Part shown: positions 42,775 through 51,685 of the stretch, piece after piece
Position numbering within the stretch: the first letter of the stretch is position 1
How the letters are laid out: each line of letters starts with the position of its first letter
From: CAVPXC01 sp963709505
GTDB taxonomy: Bacteria; Chloroflexota; Anaerolineae; JAAEKA01
Assembly (NCBI GenBank): GCA_963709505.1
Contig: CAVPXC010000019.1
Span: 1-64,000 of the forward strand
Direction: 5' to 3'
Length of the DNA: 64,000 nucleotides
Made by a program: the position numbers and the translations under genes
The notes under the pieces: model-generated
Seen by the model: only the letters and a program-made list of their open reading frames with translations
The model's database searches: none
Told to the model about the DNA's origin: nothing

Positions 42775-43024
42775 CGGCTGGCGCGGAGGTCAGGGACTGG
42801 GGAGTGCCTCCGACGACGATCCTGTTCGACTGGTACCGTTCCGTACCCTTTACTGCGGCCGGTCGATGCGAAGTCTCTAAGGCTTGCAACAGACCGGCTG
42901 GGCCAGAGTGGATTGCACGGGAAGACAGGGGTCAGCTTCACTCCCCAATACCTGAACCATGACGGCGCCAGGCCGGGCGCAACACGGACTAGGTCAGGCT
43001 TGAGTAGATCTCTCTAATAATACG

Positions 43025-43075
43025 TGTCGGGTAGAAGAGCTTCGTTTAGCGATCATTCAAAGCTCACTACCCGAC
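43025..43075. repeat. Imperfect hairpin between rpsO and pnp
   Basis: GTCGGGTAGAAGAGCTT pairs with AAGCTCACTACCCGAC across an 18-base loop. It lies about 40 bases beyond the rpsO stop. There is no T-run on the minus strand; it may be an mRNA-processing or partial terminator structure. The rest of the 443-base gap 42670-43112 holds the pnp leader and no recognised gene. Confidence 0.6.
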
Positions 43076-43112
43076 TTTACGATCCAACAACTTCGAACCT
43101 GGCGTTTGATAC

Positions 43113-43382
43113 TTACTTGCGCAGGCCGAGCCTTTCGATCAACAGGCGATAGCGCGGTTGATCCTTGTTGCTCAGATAGGCCAGGTGACGCCGTCGCTGG
43201 CCGACTAGCTTGAGCAAGCCCCGTCGCGAGGCTTCGTCATGCTTGTGCGTCTTGAGATGGTCAATAAGTTGGTTGATACGCACCGTGAGGAGTGCGACCT
43301 GAACCTCAGGCGAGCCCGTGTCAGTCGGGTGTACCTGGTATTCCTTCGTGACGTCATCCTTTTTCGTCTTACTAAGTGGCAC
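43113..43382 (-). CDS. rpsO: 30S ribosomal protein S15
   Basis: 89 residues, the classic S15 length, from GTG 43382, which has AAGGAG upstream. Family sequence throughout: TGSPEVQVALLTVRINQLID, HKHDEASRRGLLKLVGQRRR and the ending YRLLIERLGLRK. It binds 16S rRNA in the platform of the small subunit. First gene of an rpsO-pnp unit. Confidence 0.97.
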   Translation of the reverse strand: MPLSKTKKDDVTKEYQVHPTDTGSPEVQVALLTVRINQLIDHLKTHKHDEASRRGLLKLVGQRRRHLAYLSNKDQPRYRLLIERLGLRK

Positions 43383-43543
43383 GTTCGTGTCTCCTTTAAG
43401 CCAACACGCTGCATAAAAAAGCCGGGGTACCGCTGGAATACCAAGGCGTATACCCCAGCACAAGTGTAAGATATTATAACATAGGTTTAGTTAGCACACA
43501 AGTTCGCGCTCAGGGGATTGATTTCGAACCGTCGTGGCTGCTG

Positions 43544-46465
43544 TTAGATGCTGCGCTTCAGAACCCACAATGTGATGTCATCCAGCACCGGCGCGCCGCG
43601 GGTATGGGCCCAGACTGCCGACAGTATCGCATCGACGACCTCTTGGGCCGACTTCCTGCGGTTCCCGAACAGCACCCCTTCCAGGCGATCCTGGCCGAAC
43701 TCCTCCTCGGCCTCGTCGATGGCGTCTGTTACGCCGTCGGTATACAGCACCAACAAGTCGCCAGGATCGAGGGTCACGGTGTCTTGCTCAATGGGCGGGT
43801 GCTCGACTACGCCCAAAGGCATTCCGGGTGGCCGCAATTGGCGCATCGCGCCGTCCTCTGCCTGTACGTGTAGGGCCAGGCTGTGGCCGGCATTGGCGTA
43901 CGTTACCCTATGGCTGGTCGGGTCCAGAATGCCGTACCAGACGGTGACGAACATGTCCTCCCGGTTGCTGGCGGTGATCCAACTGTTGGCGTGCAGCAGC
44001 GCCCCATCGGGCGTGTCGTGGTCCTGCGCTGAGATACGCAGCAGGGTCGATGTGGTCGCCATGAACAGCGCTGCGGGCACGCCCTTATCGGCCACGTCGG
44101 CCATGAGCAGACCTATTTTGCCGTTGCCCAGGCGCATGAAGTCATAGAAGTCGCCGCCCACCTCGCGCGTGGCTGTCCAGGCGTGGGCGAGGTGGTAGCC
44201 GTCTATCGCCGGCGTGTCGCCGGGTAAAAGGCTGGCCTGGATGCGTTGCGCCACCTGCAGCTCCTGAGCCAGGCGGATGTGCGCCTCCTCCTGCGCCTGT
44301 AGCTGAAAGTTCTGCAGGGCCAGGCTGACCTGACGGGCGATGCCGGTCAGGATGTCCTCGTGGCGTTTGCTCATCATGTAGGGCATTTCGGCGTCATCCA
44401 CCAAGAGCACGCCTCGCACGTCGTCATGCACCACCAACGGCGCGACCACCAACGTCTTGCTGCCCATGGCGTTCCTCCAGGCCAAGGGCACCAAATCGCT
44501 GCGCGAGACATCGTCCACACGATGCAGGCGGCGCGTCGCAACCACCCGGTCCAACAGCGGCAGATCGCCTGCTGCCAGCCGTAGAGTTTCGAAGCCTTCC
44601 GGCTGCGGCGCATGGCCGAGGTACGTCCTGGCAACGACGAAATCGCCGCTGTCAGCGTCTCGCAGTAAGGCGGCGCAGCGCTTGACGCCGGCTAACAGCG
44701 GTGTCAAGCGCACGACCTGTTCCAGCATCTCCTCGACGCTGTGTGCGCTGCCGATGGCTTGTGAAACCTCCAATAGCGCCCACGATGTCCACGCCTCCTC
44801 CTCGCGCGCCGTGGCCAGACGGACGTTCTCGATAGAGGATGCGGCCTGGTTGGCGATGCCGTTGAGCATAGACAAGCGCTTGTCGTGCAAGCGGATCGGG
44901 ATCTGCTCGTTGTTCAGACTGACCAGCAGGCAGCCGATGAGGCGGTTTTGGGCCAGCAACGGCAGCAGGATGGCCTCGTCGCCCGCCAGTGCCTGCCACA
45001 ACGTCGCCGGCAACATGAAACTGTCCTTCTTGGACAGCTCCTGCGGTGTAAGCTGCTCGACAAGTAGCGTCATTGCCGGGAACTGCTCGGCCTCCGGTTG
45101 GATGCGCAGCGTGTTCCGAGCCTCTTCCCACGGGATGGTGAGGCCATAGGCTGCAGCTGGCTTGAAGACACCGACCTCCTCGTCCCTCAGCCAGATTCCG
45201 CAGCTGGCTACGCCTGTCAACATGGGCACCAGGCGGGTGATAGCCCCCAGTACGTCGTCGAGCGTGTTGACCCGGTTGGTGATCTCGGCCACCTGGAGCA
45301 GCACCATGGTCATCCAGGCCTCTTCCTGTTGTGCGCGGTACGACCAGGCGCCGTCCACGGTGACGGCCACCTGATTGGCCAGGGCGTTCAGGATAAAGAG
45401 ATCCTCGTTGTTGAACGCGTTGAGTGCGGTGCTCTGCACGTCGAGCACGCCCAACACCTTGCCTTCGAAGGTAAGCGGCATCGCCAGCTCGGAGCGGGTG
45501 GCCGGCAGCAGACGGGGGTCGTCGGCGATGTAGCGCGGCTCCTGAGAGACGTCATTCGCCAGGACATGTTCGCCGGTAGCCGCTACCCAGCCGATGATTC
45601 CCTCGAAGAAGCGCTGGCTGCGGCCCTCCTTTAGCCAGAGTTTGTTCAAGTCATGGCCCGTGCTGGCGCGGAACACAGCGCGGTGTTCATCGTCCTCCAC
45701 CAAGAAGAGTTGGACGTGGTAGTAGCCGAAGCGCTCTCGGATCAGTTCGACGACCTTGCCCAGCAGCTCGTCCAGATCGAGTTCGGCGGTGATGGCTTGG
45801 CCGACCGCTGCGATGGCGGCTAATTGCTCGGCGCGACGCTGGACGGTCTGAAACAGATGGGCGTTAACGAGCGCGCTGGCGGTTTGGTTGCCGATGATCG
45901 TGAGTATTTGCAGGTCGTCTTCGTCGAACGCGTTTGGCAGGGGGTTCTGGACGGACATAGAGCCGACGACGCGATCACCGGCCAGGAGTGGCACGAAGAG
46001 GGCCGAGCGCGGCGGATGGTCAGCCGAATAGCTGGGGCGCGCCGGAAGACTCTCCGCCTCGTCGAGGAAATCGTGCACCAGCAGCGGCCGCTGGGTAGCT
46101 CGCAGCCAGCCGACGATGCCCATGTCCTGCGCGCCTGGAAACGAGGTGGGTGGAAGATGCACCCCATCTTGAACCCAGACCTTCAGGGTCAGGCTGTCGC
46201 CTTCGAAGAGCCCCAGGTGGAAACTCTGTACTCGGCCGGCGACGATGCGAGTCACCTGCTGGTAGACCAATTCGCACAGTGCATCGACATCCAATTGCGA
46301 ACGAACGATCGCCAGGCCAGCTTCGGTGAGCGCCGTCAGGTCCGAGTAAGATAGCTGGCGGCGCCTCTTTCCGGAGCGTGTAGGCCGGCGCGTCGTCGCT
46401 GAAGAAGCGGTCATGGTCGTAAGGAAAAAAGGCTGTATCGTGCTGGCGGCAAATGTGCCGCTCAC
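43544..46465 (-). CDS. Multi-GAF SpoIIE/RsbU-type protein serine phosphatase
   Basis: 973 residues. Four GAF domains in tandem occupy roughly residues 45-220, 230-390, 400-560 and 575-720, with short helical linkers. A C-terminal PP2C/SpoIIE phosphatase carries REVGGDFYDFM, LMADVADKGVPAALFM, LLVLYTDGVTDAIDEAEEEF and DDITLWVL, the metal-binding aspartates. No membrane segment. The start is GTG 46465 overlapping the RsbW stop (GTGA). It is likely to dephosphorylate the STAS proteins encoded just upstream in response to signals bound by the GAF domains. Confidence 0.9.
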   Translation of the reverse strand: MSGTFAASTIQPFFLTTMTASSATTRRPTRSGKRRRQLSYSDLTALTEAGLAIVRSQLDVDALCELVYQQVTRIVAGRVQSFHLGLFEGDSLTLKVWVQDGVHLPPTSFPGAQDMGIVGWLRATQRPLLVHDFLDEAESLPARPSYSADHPPRSALFVPLLAGDRVVGSMSVQNPLPNAFDEDDLQILTIIGNQTASALVNAHLFQTVQRRAEQLAAIAAVGQAITAELDLDELLGKVVELIRERFGYYHVQLFLVEDDEHRAVFRASTGHDLNKLWLKEGRSQRFFEGIIGWVAATGEHVLANDVSQEPRYIADDPRLLPATRSELAMPLTFEGKVLGVLDVQSTALNAFNNEDLFILNALANQVAVTVDGAWSYRAQQEEAWMTMVLLQVAEITNRVNTLDDVLGAITRLVPMLTGVASCGIWLRDEEVGVFKPAAAYGLTIPWEEARNTLRIQPEAEQFPAMTLLVEQLTPQELSKKDSFMLPATLWQALAGDEAILLPLLAQNRLIGCLLVSLNNEQIPIRLHDKRLSMLNGIANQAASSIENVRLATAREEEAWTSWALLEVSQAIGSAHSVEEMLEQVVRLTPLLAGVKRCAALLRDADSGDFVVARTYLGHAPQPEGFETLRLAAGDLPLLDRVVATRRLHRVDDVSRSDLVPLAWRNAMGSKTLVVAPLVVHDDVRGVLLVDDAEMPYMMSKRHEDILTGIARQVSLALQNFQLQAQEEAHIRLAQELQVAQRIQASLLPGDTPAIDGYHLAHAWTATREVGGDFYDFMRLGNGKIGLLMADVADKGVPAALFMATTSTLLRISAQDHDTPDGALLHANSWITASNREDMFVTVWYGILDPTSHRVTYANAGHSLALHVQAEDGAMRQLRPPGMPLGVVEHPPIEQDTVTLDPGDLLVLYTDGVTDAIDEAEEEFGQDRLEGVLFGNRRKSAQEVVDAILSAVWAHTRGAPVLDDITLWVLKRSI

Positions 46466-46887
46466 CCCGTCTCGTGAAGGCGTTTGGTCATTGTCAACGT
46501 GTTGCCCGTTGCGGGGTCAAACTCGAAGCGCACCTCGTCCATCAGCGTACGCATGAAGTGTAAACCCAATCCCCCGATTTGGCGGTCCGACAGGTCGCCG
46601 TCTAGGCTGGGCGTCTCGATCATGCCGGGATCGAAGGCCGCGCCCTTGTCGCGAAACCGCAGGTGGACCTGCCCTTCGCTCACCCAACAGGAGATGTGGA
46701 TCTCGCCATCCATGCGTCCGTCGTAAGCGTGCTCCATGATGTTGGTGCACGCCTCGTCTGCGGCCAGTTGGCAGGCAAAGATGACATTCTCGGACACGGC
46801 GGCCGTTTCACATGTCTGGCACACGAAGTCGATCACGCGCGGGAGCTCATCCAACGCGCTGGTGATAACCAACTCTTCAATCTGCAT
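46462..46887 (-). CDS. RsbW-type anti-sigma factor/serine kinase
   Basis: 141 residues from ATG 46887. GHKL ATPase fold: the N-box ACQLAADEACTNIMEHAYDG, the G1-type FRDKGAAFDPGM and GGLGLHFMRTLMDEV. It has no membrane helix and the size is that of RsbW/SpoIIAB. It phosphorylates STAS antagonists and binds a sigma factor, or another partner, in related systems. No sigma-factor gene is in the window. Overlaps the phosphatase gene by four bases. Confidence 0.88.
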   Translation of the reverse strand: MQIEELVITSALDELPRVIDFVCQTCETAAVSENVIFACQLAADEACTNIMEHAYDGRMDGEIHISCWVSEGQVHLRFRDKGAAFDPGMIETPSLDGDLSDRQIGGLGLHFMRTLMDEVRFEFDPATGNTLTMTKRLHETG

Positions 46888-46980
46888 CAGTGATTGTAGC
46901 GTAAAAAAAGAGTGCTGCGCAAGGACTTCGTGCGTGAGCTTGTCAAGCGGCATCTGAGGAGATCATCGGGCCGTATAGGC

Positions 46981-47325
46981 TCACCAGTTGCCAACTGCCT
47001 CAGCAACGGTGTCGAATGTCTTGAACAAGGGCAAGAGCCCGGCCAGGTCAAACACGTCTTTGACGTGCGGGGTCATTGCCGCCAGGTAGATGTCGCCGCG
47101 GTTGAAGCGGTGGACGGTTTTGAGGTTGGAGATCAGCACACGCAAAAACGCGCTGCTGACAAACTCCACGCCGCTCAAGTCGAGTACGAAATGAAAACGC
47201 CCAAGATCGGTGGTTTCCTTGAACAGAGCCTCTACCTGGGGCGCTTTGCTGCTATCGATGCGGCCGCGTAGCGTGAACAGATCGCAGCGTTTGAGTTCGG
47301 AGCGTTCGATGACCGTATCAGCCAT
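46981..47325 (-). CDS. STAS-domain anti-sigma antagonist (RsbV-like), first of two
   Basis: 114 residues. The strand-helix FHFVLDLSGVEFVSSAFLRV carries the SSA site where RsbV-type proteins are phosphorylated. Start MADTVIERSEL. It is followed by rsbW-like gene 93 bases downstream. It is more diverged from the usual DSSGLG form than the second copy at 47425. Confidence 0.88.
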   Translation of the reverse strand: MADTVIERSELKRCDLFTLRGRIDSSKAPQVEALFKETTDLGRFHFVLDLSGVEFVSSAFLRVLISNLKTVHRFNRGDIYLAAMTPHVKDVFDLAGLLPLFKTFDTVAEAVGNW

Positions 47326-47348
47326 GGTGGTAGTCTCCTTGCGGGATT

Positions 47349-47423
47349 GTTGCAGGTTGCAGGTTGCAGGTGGCAGGTGGCAGAGGACTGGCTACTTGCA
47401 GCCTGCCACTTACCACCTGCAAC
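47349..47423. repeat. GCAGGT-type repeat and inverted repeat between the STAS genes
   Basis: Tandem GTTGCAG/GTGGCAG units at 47349-47382, followed by a partly complementary GCCTGCCACTTACCACCTGC arm up to 47423. It fills the gap between the two STAS genes. Confidence 0.75.
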
Positions 47424-47424
47424 G

Positions 47425-47778
47425 TCACTTGACTGTCTGTTGGAAGCTGGCTTCCGCTTGTTCGCTGGTGTCAAAGATGGGAAACACCGGAAGTAGCCCG
47501 GCCAGTTCTAGCACATCAATGACTCGTTTGCCGGGCGCTGCCAGTCGCAGGTCGCCGTCGCCACGGCCGCCTCGTAGCCGCTTGGCCGCGCTGATGATCG
47601 TCCGCAGGCCGGCGCTGCTAATCTCCGGCACCCCCGACAGGTCGAGCACGACTCGTATCTGGCCCTTGTCTACCAGGGCCTGCAGCGTTTTCTCAAGCTC
47701 GGGCGACGTCTGACGATTGAGTGGGCCGTCAACCAGTACGACAGAGCACGAGACGGAGCTCTTTACTGTGATTCCCAT
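47425..47778 (-). CDS. STAS-domain anti-sigma antagonist (RsbV-like), second of two
   Basis: 117 residues from ATG 47778. The core RVVLDLSGVPEISSAGLRTI has the standard SSAGLR phosphorylation loop. It has 40 to 45 percent identity to the neighbouring STAS protein in the C-terminal half (ELAGLLPVF and DLAGLLPLF, then FDT), judged by eye, so the two arose by duplication. Head of the partner-switching unit. Confidence 0.9.
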   Translation of the reverse strand: MGITVKSSVSCSVVLVDGPLNRQTSPELEKTLQALVDKGQIRVVLDLSGVPEISSAGLRTIISAAKRLRGGRGDGDLRLAAPGKRVIDVLELAGLLPVFPIFDTSEQAEASFQQTVK

Positions 47779-47818
47779 AGGTGCGCAGAGTATACCATGA
47801 TGGACAGCAAAGCACAAG

Positions 47819-49270
47819 CTATTCGGCCGCGGCCCGTTCCATCAGTATCGCAGCAACGGCCAAGCCAACATAGATCCAAAACAGGCTGACCATATGCGGA
47901 TAGGCCAGGTTGAACAGGTAGTGGTCGAGCACTCCACTGACCAGCACGCCGGCGATTGCGCCGCCGAGGCCGAGCAGCAAGGCCTCGCGGCGCGGGTCGT
48001 GCATCCTTGTTCGCATGGTACGAAAGAACATGATAAAAAAGACCGCCAGCGCGATCAGAAACGCGGCCAGACCGACTAGGCCCATCTGCTCGGCCATCAG
48101 CAGATAGACGCTGCTGACGCCAATGTAGAGGTCGATATCGGGCGTGCCGCTGAAACCGACGCCAAACACAGGATAGCGGGCGATCAGGCGCAGCGCATCC
48201 CGGTACTCGCCGAAGCGCATCTGGGTCGCCAGGTCCTGGCCCTGCACGCCGGCCGCAAAGCGCGCCACATAGTCCTGCGCCTGCGGCAACAGCAACAGCA
48301 GCGCGATGCCCACCACTCCGAGCACCAGCAGCTTGCGATAGCGCAACAGCGCAATCAGCCCCAGGGCCACGGCCAGGCCGACCATAGCGCTGCGCGAATA
48401 GGTAAGATACAGGCAGAGCACGTCCAGACCCAAGAGGACGACGACGATCCAACGACGGAAGAGTGGCCTCGGGGTGAAGAGTTGGGGCGCGGTCAACCCG
48501 GCGAAGAGCAGCAGCATGCCGCCAAAGGTGTTGGGGTCGATGGCTGTGCCGATGGCGCGCATCGGGTTGGCGGGGTCGTCTTCGATGAAACGCAGCGCGC
48601 CGAAGCCTCCGGGATAGTCGAAGCGTCCCAGGGCATTGAAAATCCGAACGGTCAAATCCTGGGGAATGACGTAGAAGACAACGCCGATCAGAGCCGCGCT
48701 GGCGCCGGCCAGCATCACAACCTTCCCTGCCCATTCGAGGTCCTGTTGCTCGCGCACGACGTTGATGATCACGAAGAAGAGCAGGATGCCGCCGAGTATC
48801 TCGACGAAGCGGCGGATGGTGGTGATGCTCGGACGGGCGTGGGTGCTGCCCAGGGCAAAGGCAAACAAGGCCAGCAAGAGAAACATCGCGACTGGCAGCG
48901 CCATCGGCGAGCCGACGAAACGGCGCTCTTGACCGGTCAACAGGCCCACCGCCCAAACGAACACGAACGCAGCAAGCGCAGCGTCGAGGAAGGTCGGCTT
49001 GAAGCCTAGCCGGAAGGGGAAAGTGGCAAATGGCAGCAGGCACGCCACCAGAATAACAAAGGTCAGGCCCCAGCGCGGGCTGCGCAGCGCCAAATATCCT
49101 GCCAGCAGGCCCAAAGCTGCTGCAATTGCCAGCAACGGGCCGAAGATGGCTACGATCACCGCCACACCAGCCGCGCTTGCAACAAGCCATGCCGCCAGCG
49201 CAGCGTTTGCCATGCGGCGGTCGGGGTGGAACAGAGTGTGCTGGAGGTGCGAAATCAGGGAATCGAGCAT
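47819..49270 (-). CDS. O-antigen ligase/polymerase-like membrane protein
   Basis: 483 residues with about 11-12 hydrophobic segments and one long outside loop. The Wzy_C/O-antigen ligase pattern is clear: MLLLFAGLTAPQLFTPRPLF, LCLYLTYSRSAMVGLAVALG, and a periplasmic-type loop containing RFGEYRDALRLIARYPVFGV (the R...H/R loop of the family). It probably joins or polymerises surface polysaccharide chains. It starts 43 bases downstream of the YfhO gene stop and opens the surface-glycan cluster. Confidence 0.85.
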   Translation of the reverse strand: MLDSLISHLQHTLFHPDRRMANAALAAWLVASAAGVAVIVAIFGPLLAIAAALGLLAGYLALRSPRWGLTFVILVACLLPFATFPFRLGFKPTFLDAALAAFVFVWAVGLLTGQERRFVGSPMALPVAMFLLLALFAFALGSTHARPSITTIRRFVEILGGILLFFVIINVVREQQDLEWAGKVVMLAGASAALIGVVFYVIPQDLTVRIFNALGRFDYPGGFGALRFIEDDPANPMRAIGTAIDPNTFGGMLLLFAGLTAPQLFTPRPLFRRWIVVVLLGLDVLCLYLTYSRSAMVGLAVALGLIALLRYRKLLVLGVVGIALLLLLPQAQDYVARFAAGVQGQDLATQMRFGEYRDALRLIARYPVFGVGFSGTPDIDLYIGVSSVYLLMAEQMGLVGLAAFLIALAVFFIMFFRTMRTRMHDPRREALLLGLGGAIAGVLVSGVLDHYLFNLAYPHMVSLFWIYVGLAVAAILMERAAAE

Positions 49271-49312
49271 GTTTTGGTTAGGTCAGACCTCGGAAATCTA
49301 CAAGACGATTCT

Positions 49313-51622
49313 TCATCCAGGCCGCGATCGCGATCTCGCTCGCCAGCTCCACAGGATCAAGGCCAGAGTCAAGACAAGTGCGCCCAATGAGATCGCCACC
49401 CCCCAGGTCATTATGGCCGGCCGAAAGTCCATCTTGACCTGGTGCGAGCCGATCGGGAGCGCGATCGCGCGGAGCAGACCGTCGGCGCGCAGCAGGGACG
49501 CTTCGTTGCCGTCGACTGTGGCGCGCCAGCCGGGATAGGCGAGCTCACTCAAGATGAGAACACAAGGCTGTTCCGTGCGCACGGCCAGGGACAGGTGCTC
49601 CGGCGCGCGCTCCAGCCAACTGATCTCGCCGCGGCAGTCTGCGGTCCCATCCGCGGCGGGCAGGTCAGTCGGCTGGGTGAGTAACACCTCTCGTCGCGGA
49701 TCGAATGCAGGGTCAGCCAAACGCTGCCACAGGCGATCGGCATCCGGCTCGACGATGATTTGTCCTACCAGCCAGGCGCGCGGCGCCGGGTTGGTCAGCT
49801 GGTAGAGGTAGGTTGCGCCGTCGTCGTTTTGCCCAGTGGCCACTTGCTCGGCCGGCGCCTCCAGTGCTTCCTGACTTGTAAGTACGTATTTGACGTTGAG
49901 CAGCTCCCACGCGCGCGCCGGGGCAACGTGCTGCATCAGAGCGTCAAGGCTTGCCAGGCGCAGCGGACTGGCGCCGCCGATTTCCTCCAGGCGGTATGGA
50001 ACGCCGTAATTGCCGGGTAAGCCGGCTTGGTTGGCGATGCGGAACGGCTCCTGATCGGCCTGGACCGCTTCCAGGATCGGATTCGGTGGAAAGGGTGTGG
50101 TCACGAACGGTCCGCTGTGGTTGCTGGGGCTGATGGTGAACAGATCGAGCACGATGACGCCAAGCACCAGGGCCGGGCGTCCGCTGCGAACGGCCAGAGC
50201 GGCCAGCGCCAGCATACTGGCCAAGAAGATTGTGGCCGTCGTGAAGCCCCAGAGCGGATCACGGCCGGATTGGTAGCCGACAAAGAAAACCGCAGACAGG
50301 GCCAGGGCAGCCAGCGCCGCCAAGCCAAAACCGCGCACTAGTCCGCGCTTGAGACGAACATCCTCGCCGGTCGGGTCAGGTGGTGACTGCGATGGCGAAC
50401 GTAAGGATTCGAGCCAGGCGGAGCCGTATCCGGCCAATACCGCCAGCGCCAGGATGGTCCAAACGATCACACGCTCCTGGTGGCGGAAGAGACGCCAGCC
50501 CGGCGCAAGCAGGTAGAAGACCTGGTAGAGCGGCAAATGTTTGCCGAAGGAAAGCAGGAGCGCCAGAAAGCCAATGCCGGTCCAAAAGGCCACCGACAAC
50601 TTGGTCGGATCTTGGCGCCATGACCGCAGAGTTCGATCGCCGCTCTGGCGGAGAACCAGATGGCGAACCACGGCTGCCGCTGCAAGGCCCAAGGGCAGTA
50701 CGCCGACGTAGAGCGCAGGAAATGGCACGCCGACTGCGGGCAAGATCAGCTGGATGAGATCGTAGGGCAGGAAACCGGCGCCCATTTCTTCAAAGCTGGA
50801 ACTCGCGCGCGTCGACAGGAGCATGAACTCGAGCGTGGGCAAAACCTGGGCTGCGGCGATTGCCAGTCCAACGGCGACAAACAGCAACACAAGTCCGATC
50901 CCATGGGCGATACGCTGTCCGGGCCGTGGCGCAAACAGGCGGAAGGCCAGGAAGGCGGTCGTACCGTAGATCACCAGTAGGCTAGCCTGCGGATGACCGG
51001 CCAGGGTGGACAAGCCCAACACAAGACCGGCGACCGCCGCCCACCCAACGGCGCGACGGGTGTTCCCTTCCCACATTCGAGTAGCTGCCACGTCCAGGCA
51101 CAACAGGATCAGTGGCAACCAGGTCTGGACCTCCAGGATCGCCAGTTGAAGCGGCGGGTAGCTGGTCAGGTAGCCGCTGAAAGTGAAGACAACTGCTGCG
51201 GTCAGACCACCGATCCGGCTGGCGGTCAGGCGGCGGACGAAAAGATAGGTGAAGATGGCGACGAGGAAGAAGTGCGCGATCGCCTCCAACTCCAGAGCTC
51301 GATAGGGCAATGGGGACGCGCCGGCGGTGAGCAGCATCGTCAGCAAGCTGGGTGGGTAAAAAACTGCCGCCTGCACATCGGCCAGGAAGGGGTGGCCGGC
51401 GGAGGCAAACGGGTTCCACAGGGGCAGTTGCCCGGCTTGCAGCCGGCTCGCCTCGTAATGGGCGAAGGCATAGAACTGATCGCCGAAATCGCCCCGGGCA
51501 AAGCTGAGCGCGTCGACACCGGCCGGAGCAAGGTCGCGCCAGAAGAAGAGCAGGCAGAGCACCAGCAGAAACAGGGTGTCGATTCCGTAGGAAAGTAGAC
51601 GACTTCGCCGAGATGGTGTCAT
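49313..51622 (-). CDS. YfhO-family multi-spanning membrane protein
   Basis: 769 residues, about 12 transmembrane segments in the first 500 and a beta-rich outside domain at the C-terminus before the last helix. The start (LLSYGIDTLFLLVLCLLFFW, then RDLAPAGVDALSFARGDFGD) and the loop SAGHPFLADVQAAVFYPPSL are typical of YfhO. YfhO proteins glycosylate teichoic acids or other surface polymers. The C-terminal part (ELAYPGWRATVDGNEASLLR, IALPIGSHQVKMDFRP) is the usual PGW-domain. GT-C-like enzyme; sugar unknown. Confidence 0.85.
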   Translation of the reverse strand: MTPSRRSRLLSYGIDTLFLLVLCLLFFWRDLAPAGVDALSFARGDFGDQFYAFAHYEASRLQAGQLPLWNPFASAGHPFLADVQAAVFYPPSLLTMLLTAGASPLPYRALELEAIAHFFLVAIFTYLFVRRLTASRIGGLTAAVVFTFSGYLTSYPPLQLAILEVQTWLPLILLCLDVAATRMWEGNTRRAVGWAAVAGLVLGLSTLAGHPQASLLVIYGTTAFLAFRLFAPRPGQRIAHGIGLVLLFVAVGLAIAAAQVLPTLEFMLLSTRASSSFEEMGAGFLPYDLIQLILPAVGVPFPALYVGVLPLGLAAAAVVRHLVLRQSGDRTLRSWRQDPTKLSVAFWTGIGFLALLLSFGKHLPLYQVFYLLAPGWRLFRHQERVIVWTILALAVLAGYGSAWLESLRSPSQSPPDPTGEDVRLKRGLVRGFGLAALAALALSAVFFVGYQSGRDPLWGFTTATIFLASMLALAALAVRSGRPALVLGVIVLDLFTISPSNHSGPFVTTPFPPNPILEAVQADQEPFRIANQAGLPGNYGVPYRLEEIGGASPLRLASLDALMQHVAPARAWELLNVKYVLTSQEALEAPAEQVATGQNDDGATYLYQLTNPAPRAWLVGQIIVEPDADRLWQRLADPAFDPRREVLLTQPTDLPAADGTADCRGEISWLERAPEHLSLAVRTEQPCVLILSELAYPGWRATVDGNEASLLRADGLLRAIALPIGSHQVKMDFRPAIMTWGVAISLGALVLTLALILWSWRARSRSRPG

Positions 51623-51685
51623 AGACGTTCACCCAGAACCAAGATCATACCATTAGCACAGTTTTTAACCAATTTCCGGCGCAGA

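Noticed and set aside
43025..43075. Rho-independent terminator of rpsO
   Set aside because: The stem is plausible, but no T-run follows on the minus strand, and pnp downstream has no clear promoter of its own.
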